Part shown: piece after piece, positions 44,366 through 54,462 of the stretch
How positions within the stretch are numbered: the stretch's first letter is position 1
Layout of the letters: every line of letters begins with the position of its first letter
Origin: Stomoxys calcitrans
Lineage: Eukaryota > Arthropoda > Insecta > Diptera > Muscidae
Reading direction: 5' to 3'
DNA length: 64,000 bases
Assembly: GCF_963082655.1 (NCBI RefSeq)
Contig: NC_081553.1
Coordinates: forward strand, 126,034,811-126,098,810
Translations under genes and position numbers: made by a program
Notes under the pieces: model-generated
What the model saw: the letters and a program-made list of their open reading frames with translations, nothing else
The model's database searches: none
What the model was told of the DNA's origin: nothing

Positions 44366-44730
44366 GTGGCATATGTCTGCTTGGGAGAAGAGAATGTTGC
44401 ATATACAGAAAGCCCAAAATACCAGGAAATTGAACTTCAATTCCATCATTTTGGAAAGAGCAAGAAAGGCAACTCTTGCCCTATACACCTGCAAGAGAGC
44501 CATTGGCAAAATTTTAGGGGTTTAAACCACACGTCATGCATTGGGTATATACTGTAGTTGTCAGACCTATAAAGCTATATGGTGTTGTGGTGTGGTGGAC
44601 GGAGCTTCAAAAGTCCACCTACTGTTCAATCCTCAACCGGATGCAAAGGATGGCTTGTTTGGCTATCACAGCTGCACTGCATTTGTCACCATCGGATGCA
44701 CTGAATGTAGTGCTACATCTTATGTGAGGC
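44366..44730 (+). pseudogene. LINE copy 2: RT connection region
   Basis: Blocks parallel to 17491-17931 are visible in two frames: EENVAYTESPKYQEIELQF, then, after frameshifts, VRPIKLYGVVVWWTELQKS and LNRMQRMACLAITAALHLS. A gap removes the ALYTCKRAIGK part from frame (its bases are present at 44490-44515). Confidence 0.75.
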
Positions 44731-44839
44731 TTAGGGAGCTTTCTGTTTCGTCATGCAGCAACTATGGACGCTGCGTTATCCTTGATAAAATGTCCGATTT
44801 TCCAGATAGTGTGGATTACACCATTGTCGCTTTTTGATA

Positions 44840-45272
44840 AAAGGTATTGTACCACTACTACTGATAGAATCGATTGGAATTACGATATCCCTGGTAAAAG
44901 AAGTTACATAGACTTCTATACGAATGGTTCCAAACTAGACGACCAGGTGGGCTTTGGTATATACTCTAAAGATCTAGAACTGGTGATATCGAAAAGGTTA
45001 ACCGACCACCGTAGTGTGTATCAGGCGGAGATGCTTGCAATTAAGGAAGTGGTGGAATAGCCAAGATATAATGTCATAACGACGATTGGCATGAATATCT
45101 TCTCTGACAGCCATTTAATCCCCGAATAACGTATTTCTGAACACAAAAACCGCCCTCGACTGTCGCAGATCTCCCAACGAAATGGCTGAACGTTTCAAAA
45201 ATTCACCTGTTCTGGATGCCGGGCCACGGAGATATCCCAGGGAATTGTAAAGCGGACGAGCTTGCGAAAGCT
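44840..45272 (+). pseudogene. LINE copy 2: RNase H domain
   Basis: The frame to 45060 reads IDWNYDIPGKRSYIDFYTNGSK, VGFGIYSKDLELVISKRL and SVYQAEMLAIKEVVE. The first catalytic Asp of the TDGSK box is Asn here. The next part has 'FSDS' (45103-45114), then a degraded stretch and 'LFWMPGHGDIPGNCKADELAK' with the VPGH-type motif largely kept. A stop after VVE and frameshifts make it dead. Confidence 0.8.
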
Positions 45273-45588
45273 TTTTAAATTTTATGCACAAGGTTTTTCT
45301 TTTTTATGCACAACCTTGTAATGGGCGGTCTAAATCGAACTTCACTTGATAAGGAAGTGCTGCTGAGCAATTTACTGAATGTCCTACTGCAGCAAATAAT
45401 TCATCAGATTCAGGGACATAAATTGTTGGAAAATCCACAAGACTCTCTTTACAATAAAGTTCGTAATGATGACCCATAGATCAACTTCATTGTTCCTAGA
45501 TTCAGGTGTCTCCGTGTGTCCCGTCATATCTTGGGGGAAATGTGTTTTTACGTGTTTTCCTGAAATCGTTTTACGCATTGGTTACATG
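45273..45588. other. No gene recognised
   Basis: The 3' flank of LINE copy 2. A short near-repeat 'ttttatgcacaaggttt'/'ttttatgcacaaccttg' lies at 45281-45325. No frame or repeat module is identified. Confidence 0.4.
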
Positions 45589-45759
45589 CAGGGACGTAGT
45601 AAGGGTGGGGAGAGGGGGGCTATCGAGGCCGACCTTCCCCCAATTTCCTATTTTTAGGAAATTAGTGTTAGCGCTTATACGTACTTATTTTTGTTTTGTA
45701 GTTCTAATGTGACCCGCCCCTCCCCCCATATAAAATATAAAATCCTGACTACGTCCCTG
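45589..45759. mobile_element. Small MITE with CAGGGACGTAGT ends
   Basis: The left end CAGGGACGTAGTAAGG and the reverse complement of the right end CAGGGACGTAGTCAGG match over 12 bp and more. The interior has G-rich and C-rich patches (GGGGAGAGGGGGG and CCGCCCCTCCCCCC) in inverse positions. The ends recall hAT-type MITEs, but I could not find the expected 8-bp target duplication, so the superfamily is tentative. Confidence 0.6.
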
Positions 45760-45794
45760 GTCCAAGCAAACCATAATTAGAAAGTTTAAGATTA

Positions 45795-45926
45795 GACTCT
45801 CGCAATTTTGCACAACACGTCTTATAAATGTAGATCAGTTTGGGGTGTTAGTAGACTTCATCTGTCCATGGGGATTTAGCTTCCGGTTTCTTGAGCCCCT
45901 GTAAGGTGTAACTCTTATGCATACTA
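45795..45926 (+). mobile_element. Diverged family A/D fragment
   Basis: Phrases 'ctcgcaattttgcacaac', 'gtagatcagtttgggg' and 'ttcttgagcccctgtaagg' correspond to the post-GTCC part of an A or D element. Both ends are missing. A SINE follows. Confidence 0.5.
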
Positions 45927-45932
45927 CTAACT

Positions 45933-46083
45933 AAATTTCCCATGAACATTCCACTTAGGAACAGGGGAAAATTCTCTCATATCAATGAGTACAGTCCGAT
46001 TAAAGATTTAAGCTCAATGATAAGGGGCCCAGTCATTCGGCAACATAGGCGGACATGCTTACCTCTGCGCCACGGTGGCATAC
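45933..46083 (-). mobile_element. tRNA-derived SINE, internally deleted
   Basis: The 3' third ('atgttcatgggaaattt' on the minus strand) and the tRNA-like head ('ccaccgtggcgcagagg', 'atgtccgcctatg') are kept. The middle, including box B and the 'aaagaggtgtc' part, is missing between 46031 and 46034. Confidence 0.75.
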
Positions 46084-46261
46084 TTGCTGGAATCCAAAAG
46101 GTTTAGTTTCTTCATAACATCCAACATTCATGCTATGTATGATCCTTCCATGCAAACTAATCGTACGATTTAACTTCGTGTCATAGACTCTTCGGTAGAT
46201 ATTTCAATTTCTATACTTGCGAAATTTCACTTTGAAAATCGTTAAAATCCATTCGTTAAAT

Positions 46262-46906
46262 TCCCTCCACCATAGGATGAGGGTATACTAATCGTCATTC
46301 TGTTTGTAACTTCACAAAATATTCGTCTGAGACCCCATAAAGTATATATATTTTTGATCGTCGTGACATTTTATGTCGATCTAGCCATGTCCGTCCGTCT
46401 GTCTGTCGAAAGCACGCTAACTTTCGAAGGAGTAAAGCTAGCCGCTTGAAATTTGCACAAATATTTGGTAGGTCGGTAGGGATTGAAAATCGGCCATATC
46501 GGCTCAAGAAGTCAAGACCCGATCTTGGGTCTTGACTTCTTGAGCCTCTAGAGGGCGCAATTCTTATCCGATTGGAATGAAATTTTACTATGACTTCCAA
46601 CAACTGTGCTAAATTAGGTTCAAATCGGTCGATAACTTGATATAGCTGCCATATAAATCGATCTTGGGTTTCGACTTCTTGAGCCTCTAGAGGGCGCAAT
46701 TATTATCCGATTTGCCTGAAATGTTGTACGACGGATCCTCTCATGACCATCAACATACGTGATTATTATGGTCTGAATTGGTCTATAGCCTGATACAGTT
46801 CCCATATAAATCGATCTCTCTTTTTACTTCTTGAGCCCCCAAATGACGCAATTCTTATTCGAATTTGCTGAGATTTTACACAGGTCTCCAACATATAAAT
46901 TAAGTT
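46262..46906 (+). mobile_element. Family A element, shortened, 3' end lost
   Basis: It opens 'ccctccaccataggatg' and has the GTCCGTCTGTCTGTCG block. At 46500-46535 a short inverse piece ('ggctcaagaagtcaagacccgatcttgggtcttgacttcttgagcc') forms a strong hairpin, arms 46502-46519 and 46526-46543 approximately. Two units and the last-type unit follow before it breaks off at 'gtctccaacatataaatt'. Confidence 0.75.
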
Positions 46907-47687
46907 ATCTGTTATTGTTGTCAACTCTCATCGTTTATTTCAAATTCTTTGTATGATTGCCAAATTTTTTTCCCGATTATTTAAAAGTTATAGTTAAAGC
47001 TTCAAATGATCGCCTCCAGGTTATAGATATCGTCGCCACATGCCACTAATGTGCAAAATTTTGTGTGCCACTTGTATGCATATATGTATCTGATATAACA
47101 TTTTTTACAAAGATAAGCTGGTTGAAATATCAAAATTGATTTTAATAAGCAACTATAGGGGAACCTCCCAACACTGTGATGAGTAGTGTCACCGAAACGT
47201 GTGGGCAATATGAATATGTTCGGTTTTATTATTTGCTATCATTGCTCATTTGGTTACAACGCTAATGCCAGTATACAAAACTGTGTGTGTGTGGGTGTTT
47301 TGTGCGTGTGGCTTTCTGTACGTGTTGGTGGAACCAAATAATTTTCAGTTATGAGGTTTCAGTGCAAATTATTATTGTGTTAAATTTTAATAGGAGCACA
47401 AAATAACATCACACAACTAACATGAAAAGAGTGTGCGTTAGCTTTTATCACCATAGGCGATGCTTTGGACTGGTTTCTAGTTTGTTTCAGATATAATTGA
47501 ACTCCTTCTATGTTGTAGTGGAAATTTGAAGTATAAAGGTTATTGAATCATTATGGGAATTTAAATATGAATTAAGGCTATATATTGCTAAATGAAGTGG
47601 TTGGAAAAGAGGCTTTTCGCATGAAAATGGATTTGTTTCAAAAGAAATATTAATATATAAAAGTAATCATGAACAAATAACAAACGA
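46907..47687. other. No gene recognised; GT-rich patch
   Basis: A GTGTGTGTG-rich stretch lies near 47282-47320. Otherwise A/T-rich sequence without frames or repeat modules. Confidence 0.45.
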
Positions 47688-48195
47688 ACAAGTAAAAGCG
47701 TTCGGCAGGGTCGAATCTTGGAAACCCACCACCATGGATTCTGCTAAAAATTTATACAAACTCAATTTCGTTGAAGGGAATAATTTTATTCGACATACCA
47801 AACCTCCGTCAAACCAGGAAAAATTAAACAAGGATGATCGAGAGACCGGTTTACATGGGAGCTATATCAGGTTATAGACTGATTTGGACCGTATTTCAAA
47901 CAGTTGTTGGAAGACGTCACAGAACACCGCATGTACATTTTCGGCCAAATCGGACAAAATTTGCGGCTTGTAAGGACTCAAGAAGTCAAATCTGAAGATC
48001 GACAACATTTTAGCCAAATCGGACAAAAATTGCGGCTTGTAAGGGCTCAAGAAGTCAAATCGGGAGATTGGTTTATATGAGAGCTATATCAGGTTATAGA
48101 CCGATTTGGACCGTATTAGACTGAGGTCTTGGAAGTCATAACAGAACACTACGTGCATAATTTCAGCCAAATCGGACAAAAATGTCGGCCATGTT
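47688..48195 (-). mobile_element. Family D element, 5' truncated
   Basis: The plus strand has 'acaagtaaaagcgttcggc', a degraded hairpin, 'aaacccaccaccatgg' and 'attctgc', then about three units with 'ttgcggcttgtaagg' and 'gggagattggtttatatg'. Two neighbouring units share 'ccaaatcggacaaaaattgcgg' wording, one shortened. It ends at 'aaaaatgtcggcc'. Confidence 0.7.
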
Positions 48196-48209
48196 CGTGT
48201 ATAATTTTA

Positions 48210-48817
48210 ATACCCACCACCATAGGATGGGCGTATACTAATCCAATTATTCCGTTTTTAGCATCTTGAATTATTGATCTAAGACCCCGTAAAGTATATA
48301 TATTCCTGATCGTCTCGACATTCTGGTTCGATCAAGCCATTTCCGTCCGACAGTCTGTCGAAAGCTATCTCCCATATAAACCGATTTGCAAAAAGCGTTC
48401 AGTTAGGACTTTCAGCAACTGTGCTAAGTACGGTTCAAATTGGTCTATAACCTTATATAGCTCCCATATAAATCGATCTTCCGAATTGACTTCCTGAGCC
48501 CTAACAAGCCGCAATTGTTATCCGACTTGTTTGAAATTTTGCATTTAGTGTTCTGTTACGGTTTTCAGCCACTGTGCCAAGTACAGTCCAAATCGTTATA
48601 TAACCTAATATAGCTCCCACTAACATATAAGCAGTCTACCGATTTTCCTTATTCGGCTCCTAGAAGCTTTAATTTTTACTGGTTTGACAGAAGTTTGGTA
48701 TGTAGAATAATATGATGCCCTTCAACTTAATTTAGTTTACGTACATTTTAAACAGAATCCATCGTGGTTCGTTTCCATGATTCGGCCCGGCCGAACTTAG
48801 CACGCTTTTACTTGTTT
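48210..48817 (+). mobile_element. Family D element, complete
   Basis: The start 'taatacccaccaccatagg', 'gaccccgtaaagtatata' and 'gatcgtctcgacattctgg' give the D 5' end. Two to three units follow. The 3' end has 'cagaatccatcgtgg', hairpin TTCGGCCCGGCCGAA (48801-48815 region) and 'cttttacttgtttt'. With the D(-) copy to its left it forms an inverted pair. Confidence 0.75.
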
Positions 48818-48823
48818 TATATA

Positions 48824-49255
48824 GGTTTAAATGGGAGCTGTTTAATGTTATATGAGTATGGCGATTTAGAGCAAACTAGGTACTGATGTTGCATGTCATA
48901 ATACAATCCCTCGTTCAAAATCTCAGCCAAACCGTACATGAATTGCGCCCTCAAGGGGTTTTCCATGGGATCAAGGAGTCAAGAAGTCATATGTGGGCTA
49001 CATCAGGTTATGTACCAATTTGACCTTGCTTGACAGAGCTGTTGGAAGCCAAGATACAAGTCATTGTTCAAAACTCAAGCCAATTCGGACAAGAATTTTG
49101 CCGTTTCTTGGCTCAAGAAATCTAATTGAAGGACCATTTTATATGTGAGCTATATTTAAACAAGCATCTACCTGGCTCATTCGTAATCCCAACTGGCGCA
49201 TTTCAATAAAAAACTTAACACTGACACTTTTAAAAGTAAGCGTTATCTAAGTACA
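48824..49255 (-). mobile_element. Diverged family A/D fragment
   Basis: Plus-strand phrases 'ataggtttaaatgggagct', 'aaatctcagccaaaccg', 'gaattgcgccctc', 'ctcaagaaatc' and 'aaaagtaagcgtt' follow the order of a minus-strand A/D array and its post-GTCC region. Neither end is preserved. Confidence 0.55.
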
Positions 49256-49310
49256 AATTACTTTACTACCTCTATGGCCCAATGTTTCCTACAAGCAACT
49301 TCGCAATTTT

Positions 49311-50127
49311 TATACCCCTCACAATAGGATGGGGGAATACAAATTTCGTCATTCTGTTTGTAACACCTCGAAATATGCGTCTAAGACCCCATAAAATATA
49401 TATATTCTTGATCGTCATGTCATTTTAAGTCGATTTAGCCATGTCCGTCCGTTCGTCTGTCTGTCGAAAGCACGCAAACTTCCGAAGGAGTAAAGCTAGC
49501 TGCTTGAAATTTTGCACAAATACTTCTTATAGAGAAGGTTGGTTGGCGTTGTAAATGGGCCAAATCGGTCCATCTTTGGGGTCTTGACTACTTGAGCCTC
49601 TAGAGGGCGCAATTCTCATACGATTTGGCTGAAATCCAATTACTGTGCTAAGTATGGTGCGAATCGGTACATAACCTGATATAGCTGCCATATAATCCGA
49701 TCATGAACCTAGATTTCTTGAGCCTCTGGAGGGCGAAACACTCATCCGATTTACCAGAAATTTTGTACAACGGCTTCTCTCATGACTTTCAACATACGTG
49801 TGCAATATGGTCTGAATCGATCAATAGCTTGATACAGCTGCCATAAAAACCTATCTCCCGATTTTGCTTCTTGAGCCCCTACAAGATGCAATTCTTATCC
49901 GAATGAACTGAAATATTACACAACGACTTCTACAATGTTCAGCATTCATTTATGGTCCGAATCGGACTATAACGTGATATAGCTCCAATAGAATAACAGT
50001 TCTTATTAAATATTCTTTGTTTGCCTAAAATTAGATACCGTACAAAGAACTCGACAAATGCTTTCCATGAAGTTGCTTGTACGTATATAAGATACGGCCC
50101 GACCGAACTTAGCACGCTCTTACTTCT
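49311..50127 (+). mobile_element. Family A element, shortened
   Basis: The start 'tatacccctcacaatagg' and the GTCCGTCCGTTCGTCTGTCTG block precede about three units. The 3' end has 'ccatgaagttgcttgtacg', 'tatataagatacggcccgaccgaac' and 'gctcttacttc'. A further A start follows at once. The array is shorter than in other complete copies because of deletions near 49580-49640. Confidence 0.75.
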
Positions 50128-50491
50128 TATACCCTTCACCATAGGATGGGGCTATACTAATTTCGTCATTCTGTTTGTAACTCCTTGAAATATTCGTCTC
50201 AGACCGTATAAAGTATATATATTCTTTATCGCCATGACATTCTATGTCGATCTAGCCATGTCCGTCCGTCCGTCTGTCTGTCGACAGCACGCTAACTTTC
50301 GCTAGCCGCTTGAAATTTTGCACAAATACTTCTTATAGGTGTAGGTCGGTTGGGATTGTAAATGGACCATATCGGTCCATGTTTTGTTATAGATGCCATA
50401 TAAACCGATCTTGGGTCTTGACTTCTTGAACCTCTAGGGGGCGCAATTCCTATCAGATTTGGCTGAAATTTTGCATGAGGTGTTTTGTTAT
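50128..50491 (+). mobile_element. Family A 5' part fused to family B
   Basis: It starts 'tatacccttcaccatagg' and runs through the GTCC block and one unit. At 50491 the sequence changes in mid-unit from A ('gaggtgttttgttatga') to B ('ttcttgatcagcg'). Confidence 0.75.
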
Positions 50492-51789
50492 GATTCTTGA
50501 TCAGCGTAAAAATCTAAGACGATCTAGCCATGTCCGTCCGTCTTTCCGTCTGTCTGTTGAAATTACGCTAAAGTCTTTAAAAATAGAGATATTGAGTTGA
50601 AACTATGCACAGATTATTTTTTTGTTCATAAGCAGGTTTAGTTCGAAGATGGGCTATATCGGACTGTATTTTCATTAATCCCCCATATAGACCGATCCGC
50701 CGATTTAGGGTCTTAAATTCATAAAAGCCACATTTATTATCCGATATTGCTGAAATTTGGGACAGTGAATTGCGTTAGGCCCGTAGACGTACTCCTGCAA
50801 TTTAGCCCAGATCGGTCCAGATTTGGATATAGCTGTCATATACACCGATCTCCCGATTTGAGGTCTTGCGCGCATGAAAGGCGCATTTGTTGTCCGATTT
50901 TTCCACAATTTGGGACAGTGAGTTGTGTTAGGCCCTTCGACATCCTTCGTTAGTTTGGCCCAGATCGGTCCAGGTTTGGATATAGCTGACATATAGATCG
51001 ATCTATCGATTTAATGCTTTGGGTCCATAAAAGGCGCGTTTATTGTCCGATGTCGTCGAAATTTGGGACGGTGATTTAAGTTAAACCTCTCGACATACTT
51101 CTGTTATACGGCACCGATCGGTCCAGATTTAGATATAGCTGTCATATAAATTGATCTCTTGATTTAAATTGATCTCTAAGATTTAAGTTTTGAGCCCATA
51201 AAAGACGCATTTATTGTCCGATGTCGCCAAGATTTGGGACAGTAAGTTGTGTTTGGACCTTCGACATCCTTCTTCAACTTCGTCCAGATCGGTCCAGATT
51301 TTAATATATTTAGCTGCCATATATACCGATCTCTTGATTTAAGGTTTTTGGGGCCATTAAAGGCGCATTTATAATTCGATTTCGCTGAAATTTGGGACAG
51401 TGACTTGTGTTAGGCTCTTCAACATTTTTCAGAAACTTGGGCCAAAACGGTCCAGATTTGAATACAGCTGCCATAAAGATCGATATCTCGTTTTAAAAGT
51501 CTTGGCCACATAAAAGACGCATTTATAATTCGATTTCACTGAAAGTTGACACATTGACTTATATTAAGGTTTTCGATATCTGTGTCCTATATGGTTCAGA
51601 TCGGTTTGTTTTTAGATATAGCTACTAAAAAGATCAATATTTTGTTATACACAATTGAACAAAGACTTGTACTTATTAGTATTTGGTCTAAATCGGAAAA
51701 TATTTCGATATAGCTGCTGTGGGCCATAAGATATGCATTTTTCACCGGATTTTGACGAAAGGTGGTTTACATATGTATCCGAGGTGTTG
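50492..51789 (+). mobile_element. Family B element, 5' and 3' ends lost
   Basis: From the CTTGATCAGCG block onward this is a normal B copy with about seven units; one near 51150-51180 is partly duplicated ('aaattgatctctaagattt'). It reaches the 'gctgtgggccataagatatgc' module and 'cgaggtgttggatacc', then SINE-like DNA replaces the hairpin. Confidence 0.75.
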
Positions 51790-51793
51790 GATA

Positions 51794-52071
51794 CCATCTA
51801 TGGTTCGAACCTACGCTGATCGCTTTGGTTCAAATCCTAGCGAGAACACCCGAAATTTTTTTCAGCAGTGGTTATGCCCCTACTAAAGCTGACATTTGTG
51901 AGGTACCATGCCATGTTCAAATTTCCCCACAAAGAGGTGTCACACTGCGGCACGCCTTTTGGACTCGGCTATAAAAAGTAGTTTCCTTCTCATTGAGCTT
52001 AAAATTTGATTCAGACACCACGTAGTGATATCCGAGAAATTTGCCCCAGTTCCTTAGTGGAATGTTCATCG
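51794..52071 (+). mobile_element. tRNA-derived SINE
   Basis: Box B reads GGTTCAAATCC at 51827-51837. The body is 'gcccctactaaagctg', 'catttgtgaggtaccatgcc', 'caaagaggtgtcacactgcgg', 'ggactcggctataaaaag' and 'ccttagtggaatgttcatc'. The extreme 5' part with box A is degraded. Confidence 0.8.
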
Positions 52072-52084
52072 ACCAATTTGCATT

Positions 52085-52400
52085 GCAGATATATCTGAAT
52101 ATGTTCCAATCTGGACCATATCTGGGTTGGATGTCAGAAGCTATGCGGCTTCCAAGGGATCAAGATCTTAAGTCGAAAGATCGTTTTGTATGGAAGCCAT
52201 ATGTGGATACAGATTGATTTTGATCGTACTTAGCACGGTTGTTAGAAGCCGTAACAGGATACCATGCACTCCCACATCAATTCAATTTGCTAAAGATGTC
52301 AATTTGCTAAATATGCTAAGGATGTCAAATCGGAACATCGATTTATACATCAGTTATAAAAAGTTATGGAACGATTTTGACCATACTTATCACCATAGCT
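52085..52400 (-). mobile_element. Diverged family A/D fragment
   Basis: Plus-strand phrases 'gaccatatctgggttggatg', 'caagggatcaagatctt', 'gatcgttttgtatggaag' and 'cgtacttagcacggttgtt' follow a minus-strand D unit order. No ends are preserved. Confidence 0.5.
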
Positions 52401-53263
52401 TAACCACCTTTCAGTCATATAATCTGCAGTGTAGTTATCAAAAAATTCAAATGCACTACCCTTGTCTTTCTATACTTGTTTACTATAAATATATACCAAC
52501 TCCATTCGTTGTCAAAAGTCGACTTTTACATATTTTTTCTCTAAATAAGCAATTCACATCACAATCACGTTCATACACACAAATCTCAGTATGAATAATG
52601 CCAACCATTTACGACGTTCATTCATCAAGAAGAATATAACTTTGGAACGACAAATGGATAAAATTCTGTTGAAATAGAATGAAACTTTAAAACAATTATA
52701 ATTTCCTGCTAAATTAACTTGATCAAACATCACTAAACATTACAGGAAGCTGCAACGAAAAAAAAAGAAGAAGACGACGAAAGAAATCAAAAGGAACTTT
52801 TGCCATGAAAGTTCGCTGCTAGAGATGGGAGGATATGACGAATGAGCCAAACGACCAGTCTAAGGATACGCCGAAGGACTAAGAACTAAAAGTTCTTGAA
52901 TTAAGTAAGAAAAAAAAAATTAAGGATATTCTTTGAAGGACAAAACGAACAAACGAATAAACAGAAAAACTTCTGAATAGATTGATATATGTATGAGAAT
53001 TATTGTTTTACATTGGCTGAAGGACGACAACTGACAACTACAGAATAAAATAGAACAGATGAGTATGGCGAAAGTAGAAATTCGTGTTTTACTTTTTTTA
53101 GAGTATTACAGTACTGCAGCTACCAGACAGATATGGTGGCGAAAAAATGAATAATCTGACTTGAAAGTTTGAAGACAATAAATAAGACAATTGTCCAGAA
53201 TGATTTGATTTGTGAACACTATTGGAAATATATAAGAGTATATGTATCAGCAATAAATAAAAT
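52401..53263. other. No gene recognised
   Basis: A purine-rich stretch (GAAAAAAAAAGAAGAAGACGACG region at 52760-52785) and A/T-rich DNA. No frame or repeat module is identified. Confidence 0.45.
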
Positions 53264-54111
53264 GAACAAATAAAGGTGTGCTAAGTTCGGCCGGGCCGAA
53301 ACTTATATACCCTTCACCATACGTAAGCCAATTCGAATAAGAATTGCGCCCTTTGGGGACTCAAAAAGACAAATAGAGAGATCGATTTATATGGGAGCTG
53401 TATCGGGCTATAGACCATCAACACGTATGTTGATGGTCATGAGAGGATCCGTAGTACAAAATTTCAGGGAAATCGGATAAGAATTGCGCTCTCTAGAGGC
53501 CCAAGAAGTCAATACCCAAGATCGGTTTATATGACAGCTATATCAGGTTATGGACCGAATTGAACCATACTTAGCACAGTTGTTAGAAGTGATACTAAAA
53601 CACTATGTGCAAAATTTCAGTCAAATCGGATGAGAATTGCGCCCTCTAGAGGCTCATGAAGTCAAGACCCAAGATCGGTTTATATGGCAGCTATATCATG
53701 TTATAAACCGATTTGAACCATACTTGGCACAGTTGTTGGATATCATAACAAAATACTACGTACAAAACTTCGGTCAAATCGGATAAAAATTGCGCCCTCT
53801 AGAGGCTCAAGAAGTCAAGATCGGTTTATATGGCAGCTATATCAAAACATGGACCGATATGGCCCCTTTACAATACCAACCGACCTACACTAATAAAAAG
53901 TATTTGTGCAAAATTTCAAGCGGCTGGCTTTACTCCTTCGGAGGTTAGCGTGCTTTCGACAGATAGATGGACGGACGGACATGGCTTGATCAACATAAAA
54001 TGTCCCGACGATCAAGAATATATATACTTTATGGGGTCTCAGACGAATATTTCGAGTAGTTACAAACAGAATGACGAAATTAGTATACCTCCATCCTATG
54101 GTTGAGGATAT
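53264..54111 (-). mobile_element. Family A element, shortened
   Basis: The plus strand has 'acaaataaaggtgtgctaag', hairpin 'ttcggccgggccgaa' and 'cccttcaccatacg', then a jump into the last-type unit and three more units. The GTCC block is short (GATGGACGGACGG). The 5' end is degraded ('ccatcctatggttgagg'). Confidence 0.75.
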
Positions 54112-54149
54112 TAAAATGAGAATTGCTTCATTAATGAATAAGAAATGCT

Positions 54150-54462
54150 TCATTTCAAAACGTCGAAATCCACGATCGGTTTATAACGCAGCTATATCAA
54201 AGCATGGACCGATATGGTCTGTTTACAATCCCAACCGACTAACACTTATAGGAAATATAAGTGCAAAATTTCATGCTCCTAGTTTTATTCCTTCGAAAGT
54301 TAGAGTGCTTTTGACAGACGGACGGACATTGCTAGATCAACTCAAAATGTCATGACGATCGAGAATATATATACTTTATAGAGTCTTAGAGTTTCGAGTT
54401 CGAGATGTTACAAACAAAGTGATGAAATTAGTGTACGACCATCCAATGGTGGAGGGTATAAA
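54150..54462 (-). mobile_element. Family A 5' terminal fragment
   Basis: One unit ('cgatcggtttataacgcag'), 'cgaaagttagagtgc', GACGGACGG and 'catccaatggtggagggtata' give an intact 5' end on the minus strand with a single unit. The C element starts in its flanking AAAAAT. Confidence 0.7.

Larger units (their letters stand above)
42781..45272 (+). mobile_element. LINE copy 2 with RT and RNase H, interrupted by a SINE
   Basis: It is the same family as 16393-19018, in the opposite direction and extending further 5'. Order: pre-RT region (42790-43300), RT core (43440-44250, split by the SINE 43855-44177), RT connection (44366-44730) and RNase H (44840-45272, ending inside the HLFWMPGHGDIPGN-type motif). 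The 3' UTR is missing. Frameshifts occur throughout. The Gln of the RGTPQGG box is intact here, unlike copy 1, but the YADD box is frameshifted. Confidence 0.85.

Noticed and set aside
46295..46699. 134-codon minus-strand frame as a gene
   Set aside because: It is the translation of an A array plus the GTCC block (TDGRTWLDRHK type), shared with other A copies.
52190..52594. 134-codon plus-strand frame as a gene
   Set aside because: Its first third is a diverged D fragment, and the rest is A/T-rich sequence with no domain, conserved motif or coding context.
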